Shown one piece after another: positions 34,675 to 44,651 of a DNA stretch of 64,000 nucleotides. The notes below the pieces were generated by a model. It was not told the origin of the DNA. It did not search any database and saw only the letters and a list, made by a program, of their open reading frames with translations. The position numbers and the translations under genes are program-made. The number at the start of each line of letters is the position of its first letter. Position 1 is the first letter of the stretch. The DNA comes from LMUY01 sp965199165 (GTDB lineage Bacteria > Pseudomonadota > Alphaproteobacteria > Acetobacterales > Acetobacteraceae), in NCBI GenBank assembly GCA_965199165.1, contig OZ240681.1:806001-870000 (forward strand), written 5' to 3'.

Positions 34675-36288
34675 GTGCCATCGTTGACCCGGCGGGCCTT
34701 GCTCGCCACCGCGGCCTCCACGCCGGTGTTCGCGCTTGATGGAGCGCGGGCGCAGGGCGTCACGGCCAAGCCCGGCGGCACGCTGACCAGCCTGCTGACG
34801 CCGGAACCGGCGATCCTGATCCCGGGCGTCAACAGCCAGGCGCCGTCGCTGCTGGTCCAGTCCAAGATATACCAGAGCCTGCTGGAGTTCTCCCCCACGC
34901 TGGAGCCCAAGCCGCTGCTGGCGAAGAGCTGGACGCTGTCGGACGACAAGAAGACCTACACGTTCCACCTGCAGGAAAACGTGAAGTTCCACGACGGCCA
35001 GCCGATGACGGCGGACGACGTGATCTTCTCGATCATGCAGTTCCACTTCGTCCTGGCCCCACGCGCCCGCGGCGTGTTCAGCAACATCGACAGCGCCACC
35101 GCACCGGACCCGCACACCGTCGTGCTGACGCTGAAGGACCCGTTCGAGCCGTTCCTGCTGATGTTCGACGTGACGGCCGTCGCCATCATGCCCAAGCACA
35201 TCTACGACGTGCCTGGCGCGGACGCCACCGCCGCCGGGGCCGCCTACCGCAACAACCCGGCCAACCAGGCGCCGGTCGGCACCGGGCCGTTCCAGTTCGT
35301 GGAATGGCAGCGCGGCAACTTCATCCGCCTGAAGAAGTTCGACGGCTACTGGAAGCCGGGCCAGCCCTACCTCGACGAGATCATCTACCGCATCGTGCCG
35401 GACAGCCAGAGCCGGGCGCTCGCCTTGCAGACCGGGCAGGTGCTGATGTCCGCGTCCGGCGATATCGAGCCGTTCGACGTGCCCCGCTTCCGCGAGCAGG
35501 CCAACCTGACGGTGGAGACGACGGGGTGGGAGTATTTCGCCCCGCTGATGTGGATCGAGCTCAACCACCGCGTCAAACCGTTGGACGACGTGCGGGTGCG
35601 CCAGGCCATCAGCATGGCGCTCGACCGGGGCTTCATCCTCAACCGCCTGTGGTTCGGCATCGGCAAGGTCGCGACCTCGCCCGTGTCGTCCACCACGCGC
35701 TACTACGACCCGGCGATGAAGCTGGCCCCGCACGACGTCCGGGCCGCGATGGCGTTGCTGGACGAGGCCGGCCTGAAGCCGGGTGCGGACGGTACGCGCT
35801 TCAAGCTCCGCCACCTGACGCTGCCCTACGGCGAGGTGTGGACCCGGCTGGCCGAATACATCCGGGCCTCGCTGAAGCAGATCGGCATCGAGGTGACGCT
35901 GGAGAGCACCGACACCGGTGGCTGGGCGCGGCGCGTCTCGGACTGGGACTACGACACGACGATCAACTATCTCTACCAGTACGGCGACCCCACGCTCGGC
36001 GTGGAGCGGACCTACGTGTCGACCAACATCCAGAAGATCGTCTTCACCAACACCGGCGGCTACGTGAACCCGGAGGTGGACCGCCTGTTCGCCGAAGCCC
36101 GCAAGGCGCCGCTGCCCGCCGACCGGCAGAAGGCGTTCTTCGCCGTGCAGGAGCTGCTGGTGAAGGAAATACCGCAGATCTGGCTGCTGGAGATGTCGTT
36201 CCCCACCATCCACGACAAGAAGGTGCATGACCTGCTGCTCTACGGCACGGGCGTGCATGCGCCGTTCGACGACGTGTCCATCAGCTGA
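34675..36288 (+). CDS. Peptide/nickel-type ABC substrate-binding protein (family 5)
   Basis: A 537-residue SBP_bac_5 receptor. The GTG start has AGGAG at 34661-34665. The leader LTRRALLATAASTPVFAL carries a twin Arg, so Tat export is possible. Marks include LAKSWTLSDDKKTYTFHLQE, KFHDGQPMTADDV, GTGPFQFVEWQRGNFIRL and RQAISMALDRGFI. It binds an oligopeptide, opine or similar ligand for the DppBC/DF-like importer encoded directly downstream. Confidence 0.87.
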   Translation: MPSLTRRALLATAASTPVFALDGARAQGVTAKPGGTLTSLLTPEPAILIPGVNSQAPSLLVQSKIYQSLLEFSPTLEPKPLLAKSWTLSDDKKTYTFHLQENVKFHDGQPMTADDVIFSIMQFHFVLAPRARGVFSNIDSATAPDPHTVVLTLKDPFEPFLLMFDVTAVAIMPKHIYDVPGADATAAGAAYRNNPANQAPVGTGPFQFVEWQRGNFIRLKKFDGYWKPGQPYLDEIIYRIVPDSQSRALALQTGQVLMSASGDIEPFDVPRFREQANLTVETTGWEYFAPLMWIELNHRVKPLDDVRVRQAISMALDRGFILNRLWFGIGKVATSPVSSTTRYYDPAMKLAPHDVRAAMALLDEAGLKPGADGTRFKLRHLTLPYGEVWTRLAEYIRASLKQIGIEVTLESTDTGGWARRVSDWDYDTTINYLYQYGDPTLGVERTYVSTNIQKIVFTNTGGYVNPEVDRLFAEARKAPLPADRQKAFFAVQELLVKEIPQIWLLEMSFPTIHDKKVHDLLLYGTGVHAPFDDVSIS

Positions 36289-36297
36289 GCAGCCGCG

Positions 36298-37281
36298 TTG
36301 GGGCCAGGACGCTTCGCCCGCTTCCTGTTGGCGAGGCTGGTGAAGATGGTCGCGGTGGTGTTCGCGATCGTCGTCGTCAACTTCTTCCTCATCCACGCCG
36401 CACCGGGTGACCCGGCCAGCGTCATGGCCGGGCAATCCGGCGCCGCCGACCCGCAATTCGTGGAGCAGCTGCGCCACGAGTTCGGCCTGGACCAGCCGCT
36501 CTCGACCCAGTTGTGGATCTACGTGTCGTCGGTCGCGCGCGGTGACCTGGGGATCTCGCACCGCCAGCAGAGGACGGTCCTAAGCCTGATCGCCGAACGC
36601 CTGCCGGCCACGCTGCTGCTCACCGGCACCGCCTTCGCCTTCGCGCTCGTCACCGGCATCGCGCTGGGCGCCGCGGCGGCGCGGCGGGCCGGAAGCTGGG
36701 CCGACAGCGTCATCACCGTCCTGGCGCTCGGCTTCTATGCCACGCCGATCTTCTGGGTGGGGCTGATGCTGGTGCTGGTGTTCAGCGTCTGGCTCGGCTG
36801 GCTGCCCTCCTTCGGGATGGAGACGGTGGGGGCGGGGCTGCACGGCTGGGCGGCGGTGGCCGACACCGCACAGTACCTCGTGCTCCCCGCGCTGACGCTG
36901 GGGCTGTTCTACATGGCCGTGTACGCCCGGCTGACCCGCAGCGCCATGCTGGACGTGGCGGGGCAGGACTTCATCAAGACGGCACGGGCCAAAGGCGTCG
37001 GCGAGGGCCGCATCCTGCGCCGCCACATCCTGCGCAACGCCCTGCTCCCCGTGGTGACGCTGGCCGGCATCCAGGCCGGGCAGCTCATCGGCGGCTCCGT
37101 GCTGGTGGAAACGGTGTTCGCCTGGCCGGGCATCGGCCGCCTCGCCTTCGACGCGCTGTTGGCTCGCGATTACCAGGTGCTGCTCGGGGTCTTCCTCACC
37201 ACCTCCATCCTCGTCGTGCTGTTCAACCTGGTGACCGACCTGGTCTACCTGGCCATCGACCCGCGGATGCAGGCGGCGTGA
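36298..37281 (+). CDS. Peptide-type ABC transporter permease (DppB-like)
   Basis: A 327-residue permease with six helices. NFFLIHAAPGDPASVMAG is the DppB/OppB N-terminal block, FGLDQPLSTQLWIYV follows, and the coupling loop is KTARAKGVGEGRILRRHILRN. It begins with TTG nine bases after the binding-protein stop. It forms the channel with the next gene, which it overlaps by GTGA. Confidence 0.9.
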   Translation: MGPGRFARFLLARLVKMVAVVFAIVVVNFFLIHAAPGDPASVMAGQSGAADPQFVEQLRHEFGLDQPLSTQLWIYVSSVARGDLGISHRQQRTVLSLIAERLPATLLLTGTAFAFALVTGIALGAAAARRAGSWADSVITVLALGFYATPIFWVGLMLVLVFSVWLGWLPSFGMETVGAGLHGWAAVADTAQYLVLPALTLGLFYMAVYARLTRSAMLDVAGQDFIKTARAKGVGEGRILRRHILRNALLPVVTLAGIQAGQLIGGSVLVETVFAWPGIGRLAFDALLARDYQVLLGVFLTTSILVVLFNLVTDLVYLAIDPRMQAA

Positions 37282-38108
37282 GCTTCGTCCGCGCCTTCTT
37301 CCGCAACCGTGGCGCCGCGGTTGGCCTGGCCATCCTGGTCCTGGTCGGGCTGATGGCGGCCACCGCGCCGTTCGTCTTCCCGTTCTCGCCCTGGGACATG
37401 CAGGGCGTGCCGTTCGCGCCACCGGGCGAGGAAGGCTTCTGGCTCGGTTCCGACAGCCTGGGCCGCGACGTCGCGGCGGACATCGCCTACGGCTCCTACG
37501 TCTCGCTCCTGGTCGGCGCCGTCTCCACCGCGGTGGCGCTCGCGCTGGGCGTCGTGCTCGGCGCGCTCGCCGGCTATGCGGGGGGCTGGGTGGACGACGC
37601 CATCAGCCGCTTCACCGAGTTCTTCCAGACCGTGCCGTCCTTTATCCTGGCCGTGGTGCTGGTGGCGATCTTCACCCCGTCCATCACCTCCATCGTCGCC
37701 GCCATCGCCATCGTGTCCTGGCCGCCCGTCACCCGCGTGGTGCGCGCCGAGTTCATGACGCTGCGGACGCGCGAGTTCGTCCAGGCGGCCGAGGTGCTCG
37801 GCCGCTCCCGCTCCGCCATCGTGTTCCGGGAGATCCTGCCCAACGCGCTCTCCCCCATCATCGTGCTGGCCAGCCTGATGGTGGCCAGTGCGATCCTGCT
37901 CGAATCCGCCCTGTCGTTCCTGGGACTGGGCGACCCGAACCTGATGTCCTGGGGCTTCATGATCGGCGCCGGGCGCAGCGTCATCCGGCTCGCATGGTGG
38001 ATGAGCGTGTTCCCCGGCCTGGCGCTGTTCCTGACCGTGCTGGCGCTCAACCTGGTGGGCGAAGGGCTGAGCGACGCGTTGAACCCGCGTCTGGCCCGGC
38101 GGCGTTGA
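37278..38108 (+). CDS. Peptide-type ABC transporter permease (DppC-like)
   Basis: A 276-residue permease. The N-terminal helix leads to FWLGSDSLGRDVAADIAYG, the DppC/OppC hallmark, and the coupling loop is AAEVLGRSRSAIVFREILPN. SALSFLGLGDPNLMSWGFMI ends the domain. GTG start overlaps dppB stop; the stop overlaps the ATPase start (TTGA). Confidence 0.9.
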   Translation: MSFVRAFFRNRGAAVGLAILVLVGLMAATAPFVFPFSPWDMQGVPFAPPGEEGFWLGSDSLGRDVAADIAYGSYVSLLVGAVSTAVALALGVVLGALAGYAGGWVDDAISRFTEFFQTVPSFILAVVLVAIFTPSITSIVAAIAIVSWPPVTRVVRAEFMTLRTREFVQAAEVLGRSRSAIVFREILPNALSPIIVLASLMVASAILLESALSFLGLGDPNLMSWGFMIGAGRSVIRLAWWMSVFPGLALFLTVLALNLVGEGLSDALNPRLARRR

Positions 38109-39694
38109 GCCTGCTCGCCATCGACGGCCTGACCGTGGCGCTGCCCCGGGGCGCCGACCGGCCGCACGCGGTGGAGGACGTGTCCTTCACGCTCGACGGG
38201 GGCGAGGTGCTTTGCATCGTCGGCGAAAGCGGCTCCGGCAAGTCGGTGTCGGCCGCCGCGCTGACCGGGCTGCTGCCGCCGGGCCTCCTCGTGACCGCCG
38301 GTCGGATCGGGTTCGAGGGGCGGGACTTGCGCGGGGCCTCCGCCGCCGACATGCGGGCGCTGCGCGGCGCCCGCATCGGCACCGTGTTCCAGGAGCCGAT
38401 GACCGCGCTCAACCCGCTGATGCGCGTAGGCGACCAGGTGGCGGAGGTGATGCAGGTGCACGGCCAGCCGGTCGGCCGCCGGGTCGCCGCGTTGCTGGAA
38501 GCGGTGGGCCTGCCCGACCCGGCGCGCATCGCCCGGTCCTACCCGCACGCGCTGTCCGGCGGGCAGCGGCAGCGCGTGATGATCGCCACGGCCCTGGCGC
38601 TGGAACCCGCCATCCTGATCGCCGACGAACCCACCACGGCACTGGACGTGACGACGCAGAAGCAAATCCTGGCGCTGATCCGCGACATCCAGCGCCGCCG
38701 CGGCACCGGCGTGCTGTTCATCACCCATGATTTCGGCGTGGTGGCGGAGATCGCCGACCGCGTCGCCGTCATGCAGCGTGGGCGCATCGTGGAGCAGGGA
38801 CCGGCTGCCGCCATCCTGTCCGCGCCGCAGCATGCCTATACAAGGGCACTCATCGCCGCCGTGCCGCACCGCGCCGCCGCGGCGCGCCAGCCGATCGAGG
38901 GGCCTGCGGTGCTGGCATTGGAGGGCGTGGGCAAGACCTACCGGTCGCGCGGCGTGTTCCGCCCGGGCCGCGTCGTGCCCGCGGTGCAGGCGGCCACGCT
39001 GGAGATCCGGCGCGGCGAGACGCTGGGATTGGTGGGCGAGAGCGGCTCCGGCAAGAGCACGCTGGCGCGCTGCATCGTCCGGCTGGTGGCGGCGGATGCG
39101 GGCACCATCCGCTTCGGCGACACGGATCTGCGCCCGCTGTCGCGCGCCGGGTGGATGCCCTACCGCAAGCGCATCCAGATGGTGTTCCAGGACCCCTACG
39201 CCTCGCTGAACCCGCGCCGCCGGATCGGCGACATCCTGGCCGAGGGCCCGGTCGCGCACGGCGTGCCCCGCGCCCAGGCGCGCGCCCGGGCGGCGGAGCT
39301 GCTGGCGCTGGTCCAGCTCGACCCCGGCGCCGCCGAGCGGTTCCCGCACGAGTTCAGCGGCGGGCAGCGCCAGCGCATCGGCATCGCCCGCGCGCTGGCG
39401 ATGGACCCGGAGCTGCTGATCGCGGACGAGCCGGTCTCCGCCCTGGACGTGTCGGTGCAGGCCCAGGTGCTGGCGCTGCTGGAGGAGCTGCGGACGCGGC
39501 TTGGGCTGACGATGCTGTTCATCACGCACGACCTGCGCGTGGCGGCGCAGGTTTGCGACCGGGTGGCGGTCATGCGGCGCGGCGTGATCGTCGAACAGGG
39601 CCGGACCGACGCTATCTTCTCCAACCCGTCGCACGAGTATACGCGCAGCTTGCTCGACAGCGTTCCCGGCCGCGGCTGGACACCGCCGCGATGA
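38105..39694 (+). CDS. Fused double ABC ATPase of a peptide importer (DppD-DppF fusion)
   Basis: A 529-residue protein with two complete ABC domains, equal to DppD plus DppF joined as in GsiA. Domain 1: Walker A GESGSGKS (about 40-47), ALSGGQRQR, and LIADEPTTALDVTTQKQI. Domain 2: Walker A GESGSGKST (about residue 310), FSGGQRQR, LIADEPVSALDVSVQAQV. Both have the C-terminal peptide-importer tail (APQHAYTRALIAAVP; NPSHEYTRSLLDSVP). The best start is TTG overlapping the permease stop; a longer frame upstream would run through dppC. It energises the importer. Confidence 0.9.
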   Translation: MSLLAIDGLTVALPRGADRPHAVEDVSFTLDGGEVLCIVGESGSGKSVSAAALTGLLPPGLLVTAGRIGFEGRDLRGASAADMRALRGARIGTVFQEPMTALNPLMRVGDQVAEVMQVHGQPVGRRVAALLEAVGLPDPARIARSYPHALSGGQRQRVMIATALALEPAILIADEPTTALDVTTQKQILALIRDIQRRRGTGVLFITHDFGVVAEIADRVAVMQRGRIVEQGPAAAILSAPQHAYTRALIAAVPHRAAAARQPIEGPAVLALEGVGKTYRSRGVFRPGRVVPAVQAATLEIRRGETLGLVGESGSGKSTLARCIVRLVAADAGTIRFGDTDLRPLSRAGWMPYRKRIQMVFQDPYASLNPRRRIGDILAEGPVAHGVPRAQARARAAELLALVQLDPGAAERFPHEFSGGQRQRIGIARALAMDPELLIADEPVSALDVSVQAQVLALLEELRTRLGLTMLFITHDLRVAAQVCDRVAVMRRGVIVEQGRTDAIFSNPSHEYTRSLLDSVPGRGWTPPR

Positions 39695-39829
39695 CGGCGC
39701 CGAGGCTCGGCGGCACGAAACCAAGCGATCACCCGGCGGTCGGGCAGCTCGCTCCATACTCCTGCAAGCGCCTGCAGCGTCAGCGCGATGGGTGTGCACC
39801 GACTGGAACGGTCTGCCGTCCGAGGATGG

Positions 39830-40249
39830 CTACCACACAGCCAGGTGGGCGCCGCGGCGATAGGCTGCGACCATGCCGTCCGCGCGCTTGAGGTCCGGGT
39901 TCTGCCCGAGCGGGCCGCACGTGGCCTCCGGCGCGGCGTCCGCGAAGCTTTCCAGCGCCTCGTCCTCGGCATGGGACAGCACCGCCCCCGCCATGTCGGC
40001 GCGTCGCTGTCTGTCTGCCGACGAAGCGTCGTCCGCCGGTCCGAGCGCCCGCATCGAGGCCTGCCACAGATCGGCCGCCCAGGCGCCGTCCCGCAGGCCG
40101 CAGAGCGGGGTAACGGCCGCCAGCCCGCCGAACTTCGAAGCCTCGTCGAGCTGGGTCTGGCGCAAGCCGTCGGGAGCTTGCGCCCGCGCCACGCCCGGCC
40201 AGGCCGCCAGCATCAGCAGCAGCACTGGCCAGGCTTTCGGGTCTGTCAT
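39830..40249 (-). CDS. Conserved-style secreted hypothetical protein
   Basis: A 139-residue protein with a clear signal peptide (WPVLLLMLAAWPGVARA/Q). The mature part is helical and has two Cys (TPLCGLRDG and ATCGPLG) that could form a disulfide in the periplasm. GGAGG lies seven bases before the ATG. I do not recognise the family. It is divergent from the NHL-repeat gene and shares its promoter region. Confidence 0.75.
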   Translation of the reverse strand: MTDPKAWPVLLLMLAAWPGVARAQAPDGLRQTQLDEASKFGGLAAVTPLCGLRDGAWAADLWQASMRALGPADDASSADRQRRADMAGAVLSHAEDEALESFADAAPEATCGPLGQNPDLKRADGMVAAYRRGAHLAVW

Positions 40250-40393
40250 GGGTCGACCTCCCTCGTCGGGTCGAGCGTAGCGGCTGCCTTGCGCGAGGGG
40301 AACACCCGCGCGTGCAAGTCGCTTGACAGGCTTGGCGAACCCCCCGCTTCATGGCCGCAACCGGCCGAGACCGGCGACACAAGGGAGGTTTCC

Positions 40394-41485
40394 ATGCGAC
40401 GCGTCCTGGCGATGCTGCTGCTCGTTGCGCCCCATGCCTTCGCGCAGACCACGGTCCCGACGATCCCGTTCGACTCCGTGCCGGACTTCCTCCAGCTGCC
40501 GCCCGACATGTTCCTGGGAGAGGCCGCGGGCGTGGCCGTCAACAAGGAGGGCAACGTCTTCGTGTTCTCGCGCGGCAACACCACCGGGCCGGCCTATGCC
40601 GCGGCCGCGGCACAGCTGCTGGAGTTCACGCCGGACGGCAAGTTCATGCGCGAGATCGGCCACAATCTGTATGCCTGGTCGTTCGCGCATTCGGTCAAGA
40701 TCGACGCGCAGGACGACATCTGGGCGGCCGACAAGGGCTCGGACATGGTGATCAAGTTCACGCCGCAGGGCCGCGTCGCCATGGTGTTCGGCCGCAAGCA
40801 GGAGGCATCGGACGAGGATACCGGGCCGGTGAAGCACCCCAAGCCGCCCGCCGCACCGATCGACGGCTGGTTCCGGCAAGTGACCGACATCGCGTGGGAC
40901 AGCAGCGGCAATGGCTACATCAGCGACGGCTACATCAACTCCCGCGTCGCCAAGGTGGGGCCGGACGGCACCTGGCTCGGTTCGTTCGGCACGCCGGGCA
41001 ACGGGCCTGGCCAGTTCAACACGCCGCACAGCATCGCCGTGGACGCGGACAACCACGTCTACGTCGCGGATCGCGGCAACGGCCGCATCCAGGTCTTCGA
41101 CACCGACGGCAAGTTCCTGCGGCAGATCGTGATCGACGTGCCCGTGCCGGCGGGCGCCCGCCCGGCGATCGGCCCGGTGCCGGACAGCAACGGCGTCACC
41201 CCCGGCTATGGCGGGACCAGCCGCACGATGGCGCCCGGCTCGCCCTGGGCGATATGCATCACGCCGGGTCCGCACCAGGTGCTGTATGCGTCCGACGCGT
41301 TTCCGGGGCGGATCTACAAGCTGGCGCTGGACGGGACCGTCCTGGGCGTGCTGGGGCAGTCGGGCAAGCAGCTGAAGCAGTTCGGCTGGATCCACCAGAT
41401 GGCCTGCCCCTCGGAGAACGAGCTCTACGTGGCGGAGCTGCTGAACTGGCGGGTGCAGAAGCTGGAACTGCATCCGGCGCCGTAG
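40394..41485 (+). CDS. Secreted NHL-repeat beta-propeller protein
   Basis: A 363-residue secreted protein with signal peptide MRRVLAMLLLVAPHAFA/Q. NHL/six-bladed propeller repeats follow: LEFTPDGKFMREIG, IAVDADNHVYVADRGNGRIQ and VFDTDGKFLRQI. The pattern resembles peptidyl-alpha-hydroxyglycine amidating-lyase-like proteins, which are common in alphaproteobacteria with unproven activity. GGGAGG is six bases before the ATG. It may bind ligands or open a carbon-nitrogen bond in the periplasm. Confidence 0.82.
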   Translation: MRRVLAMLLLVAPHAFAQTTVPTIPFDSVPDFLQLPPDMFLGEAAGVAVNKEGNVFVFSRGNTTGPAYAAAAAQLLEFTPDGKFMREIGHNLYAWSFAHSVKIDAQDDIWAADKGSDMVIKFTPQGRVAMVFGRKQEASDEDTGPVKHPKPPAAPIDGWFRQVTDIAWDSSGNGYISDGYINSRVAKVGPDGTWLGSFGTPGNGPGQFNTPHSIAVDADNHVYVADRGNGRIQVFDTDGKFLRQIVIDVPVPAGARPAIGPVPDSNGVTPGYGGTSRTMAPGSPWAICITPGPHQVLYASDAFPGRIYKLALDGTVLGVLGQSGKQLKQFGWIHQMACPSENELYVAELLNWRVQKLELHPAP

Positions 41486-41626
41486 GACGCCGAGGCGGGA
41501 CTCCGCCACATGGGATCCCCGGGTGGCGCAAGGCACCGCGAGGTCGGGCCCGCCCCTCGCGGACGCTGGATCAACCTCGATGCAAGCTGGTATGCCCCGT
41601 ATGGGCCGAGCTGGGAGGATGATCGC

Positions 41627-41800
41627 ATGCCGTTCGATGGTGCCGACTACCGCCCGGCGGGCCGGGAGCCGCGGCGGCGCCCGACCATTTCCGACACCGC
41701 CGTCACCTACGGCATCGCCATCTTCGCCGCGGTGCTGTTGTTGATGCCGATCTCCGTCGGTGCATTGGTCGATATCGTCAGATACCTCCACGCCCGCTGA
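41627..41800 (+). CDS. Small single-pass membrane protein (57 residues)
   Basis: A 57-residue protein with a charged, Arg-rich N-terminus and one membrane helix (YGIAIFAAVLLLMPISVGAL). GGGAGGAT at 41613-41620 is a strong ribosome site six bases before the ATG, which supports real translation. No family recognised. It lies 141 bases after the NHL gene and could be on its transcript. Confidence 0.6.
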   Translation: MPFDGADYRPAGREPRRRPTISDTAVTYGIAIFAAVLLLMPISVGALVDIVRYLHAR

Positions 41801-41956
41801 GGCGGACCACGCAGCGTGGCCGTGGTCGCCGCCGGCAGCGTCGGGATCGCCGTCGCCGCTCCCCCGCTGACCCGGCACCAGCTCCGCAGCGTCGCGGTGC
41901 TCCACCCGGGGGCACCCGGACCGTGTTGCGTGCCGCGCCGATCCATCCTGTAGCTT

Positions 41957-42033
41957 CGTAGGGTGGGGTGCGCTTTGGCACCCCACCAGGGCTGCGGCGG
42001 GCGGTGCGTGGCCGAAGCGCAACGCACCCTACG
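41957..42033. repeat. Palindromic GTAGGGTG element
   Basis: It starts CGTAGGGTGGGGTGCG and ends AACGCACCCTACG in inverted orientation. An internal arm (GGTGGGGTGC and GCACCCCACC at 41962-41986) folds on its own. Same family as elements at 18031, 47287 and 51684. Its right end contains the stop codon of the neighbouring monooxygenase gene. Confidence 0.8.
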
Positions 42034-43327
42034 GTTTGCCACGTGCCGGCCGGTCCAGGCCGAGGTGGTCGCGTAACGTGCTCCCTGCATACTCCGTCCG
42101 GAACAGCCCGCGCGCCTGCAGCACCGGCACCACGTCGTCGACGAACGCCTCGAGCGGACCGGGGTAGTATGGGCAGGATACGATGAACCCGTCCGCGGCG
42201 CCGGACCGGAACCACCGCTCCAGGTCATCCGCCACCATCTCGCCCGTGCCGTGCACCACACGGTGGCCGGAACTGGCGGCGGTGAAGTCCCGCAGCTCCC
42301 GCAGGGTCATGCGTTCACGGCGGGCCAACGCGGCCAGCGTCACCGCGTGGCCCTGCATCATGCCGGATGGCGGCAGCTCCGGCACCGGGCCGTCCAGCTC
42401 GTAGCCGGACAGGTCGTGGCCCAGCCGGTCCGACAGCACCCGCATCGCGGCCACCGGGTCGGCCAGGCTGGCCAGCTCGGCGATCGTCGCCCGCGCCGCC
42501 GCCTCCGTCCGGCCGGGGATGACGGACACGCCGGGCAGGATGCGGATCGCGTCGGCGCGGCGGCCATGGGCGACGCAGCGGGCGCGCAGGTCGCGGGCGA
42601 AGGCGACGGCGTCGTCCAGGTCCTGCTGCACGGTGAACACCACCTCCGCCGTGGCGGCGGCAAAGTCCCGCCCCGCCTCGGACGCGCCGGCCTGCAGGAT
42701 GACCGGGTGGCCCTGCGGCGGCCGCGTGATGTTGAGCGGGCCGCGCACGTCGTAGAACCGGCCGTGATGGTCCAGCACGTGCATCCCGGCCGGGTCGACG
42801 AACTGGCCGCTCGCCTTGTCGCCCAGGCGGGCGCCGTCATCCCAGCTGTCCCACAGGCCCTTGACCACCTCCAGGTATTCCGCCGCCCTGGCATATCGCT
42901 CCGCGTGCGGCGGGTGCGACGTGCGGCCGAAATTGGGGGCCGCATCCGGGCTCGACCCGGTGACGACGTTCCACGCCGCCCGGCCGCCGCTCAGATGGTC
43001 GATCGAGGCCAGGGCGCGGGCGACGTTGTACGGTTCGGAGTAGGTGGTGGACACGGTGGCACCCAGCCCGATCCGGCGCGTGCCCATCGCCAACGCCGCC
43101 AGCAGGGTCAGCGGCTCGAACCGCAGCATCATGCCGGGATGCGCGTCCAGCCCGGTATTGAGCGCGTCCGCCAGGAACAGGAGGTCGAACTTGCCCCGCT
43201 CCGCCGTGGCCGCGAGATGCTGCAGCAGGGGCAGGTTCTCGGAGCCGAACCGCGCCTCCGGCATGCGCCAGCCGGCCACGTGGCCACCCGCGCCGAGCAT
43301 GATGAGGCCGAGATGCATCTGCCTCAT
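42029..43327 (-). CDS. LLM-class flavin-dependent monooxygenase (NtaA/DszA type), second copy
   Basis: A 432-residue relative of the enzyme at 10322-11686, with GLIMLGAGGHVAGWRMPEAR, STTYSEPYNVARALASID, GRAAWNVVTGSSPDAAPNFG and PVILQAGASEAGRDFAA. It uses reduced FMN and O2 to break C-S or C-N bonds. The ATG overlaps the isochorismatase-like stop (ATGA), so it is the last gene of a five-gene cassette. Its TAG stop lies inside a repetitive element, so the C-terminal end may have been trimmed or set by that insertion. Confidence 0.87.
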   Translation of the reverse strand: MRQMHLGLIMLGAGGHVAGWRMPEARFGSENLPLLQHLAATAERGKFDLLFLADALNTGLDAHPGMMLRFEPLTLLAALAMGTRRIGLGATVSTTYSEPYNVARALASIDHLSGGRAAWNVVTGSSPDAAPNFGRTSHPPHAERYARAAEYLEVVKGLWDSWDDGARLGDKASGQFVDPAGMHVLDHHGRFYDVRGPLNITRPPQGHPVILQAGASEAGRDFAAATAEVVFTVQQDLDDAVAFARDLRARCVAHGRRADAIRILPGVSVIPGRTEAAARATIAELASLADPVAAMRVLSDRLGHDLSGYELDGPVPELPPSGMMQGHAVTLAALARRERMTLRELRDFTAASSGHRVVHGTGEMVADDLERWFRSGAADGFIVSCPYYPGPLEAFVDDVVPVLQARGLFRTEYAGSTLRDHLGLDRPARGKP

Positions 43328-43856
43328 CGGCGGTCCCGTTCCTCGGCCAGGGTCGTGATGCGGAGCTGCGGCGCCCGCCCGCCGAGCAAGTCCAGCGCGC
43401 GGGCGTGCAGCGCAGGCGTCTTGGCGGCGCAGGCGTCGGCCACAACCCGCACGGCCGCGCCGTCGTCCACCGCGGCCAGCGCGGTCGCCAGCACGCAGCA
43501 ATCGGTGGAAACGCCGCACAGGACGGCGGACGCCCCATCGCCGATGCGGCCCTGCACCGCCGGCAGCCACTTTGCGAAGGTGTGGCTGTCGACGCTGGGG
43601 CGGCCGGTCCAGGGTGCGTCCAGCGCCCACATCCAGGCATTCGCCGGGTCGAGCGCGAAGGCCCAGCGCGCGTAGTACTGCACCCAGCTCCCCGTTGGCC
43701 GCTCCGGCGGGACGAAGCGGGTGAACAGGACGCGCTCGCCGAACAGCCGCACCAGCTCCGCCACCCTCGGGGTGGCATCCGCCAGGCCGGGCGTGAACCA
43801 GGGGCTGTCCGGGTGCGAGAAGGCAGGCTGCATGTCCACGACCACGAGCCAGTCCA

Positions 43857-43860
<4 letters not shown>
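43324..43860 (-). CDS. Isochorismatase-like cysteine hydrolase
   Basis: A 178-residue cysteine hydrolase. The catalytic triad is visible: Asp in LVVVDMQPAF, Lys in SHTFAKWLP and Cys in GVSTDCCVLATAL. The family includes nicotinamidases, ureidoacrylate and carbamoyl amidohydrolases. It lies between the ABC ATPase and the monooxygenase with ATGA overlaps on both sides, so it probably hydrolyses an amide or carbamoyl group on the imported compound or product. A nicotinamidase role is less likely without the usual metal-binding His motif. Confidence 0.83.

Positions 43861-44647
<787 letters not shown>

Positions 44648-44651
<4 letters not shown>

Noticed and set aside
34618..36561. A 647-residue minus-strand open frame
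   Set aside because: It is antisense to the peptide-binding protein gene, which has clear domain motifs.
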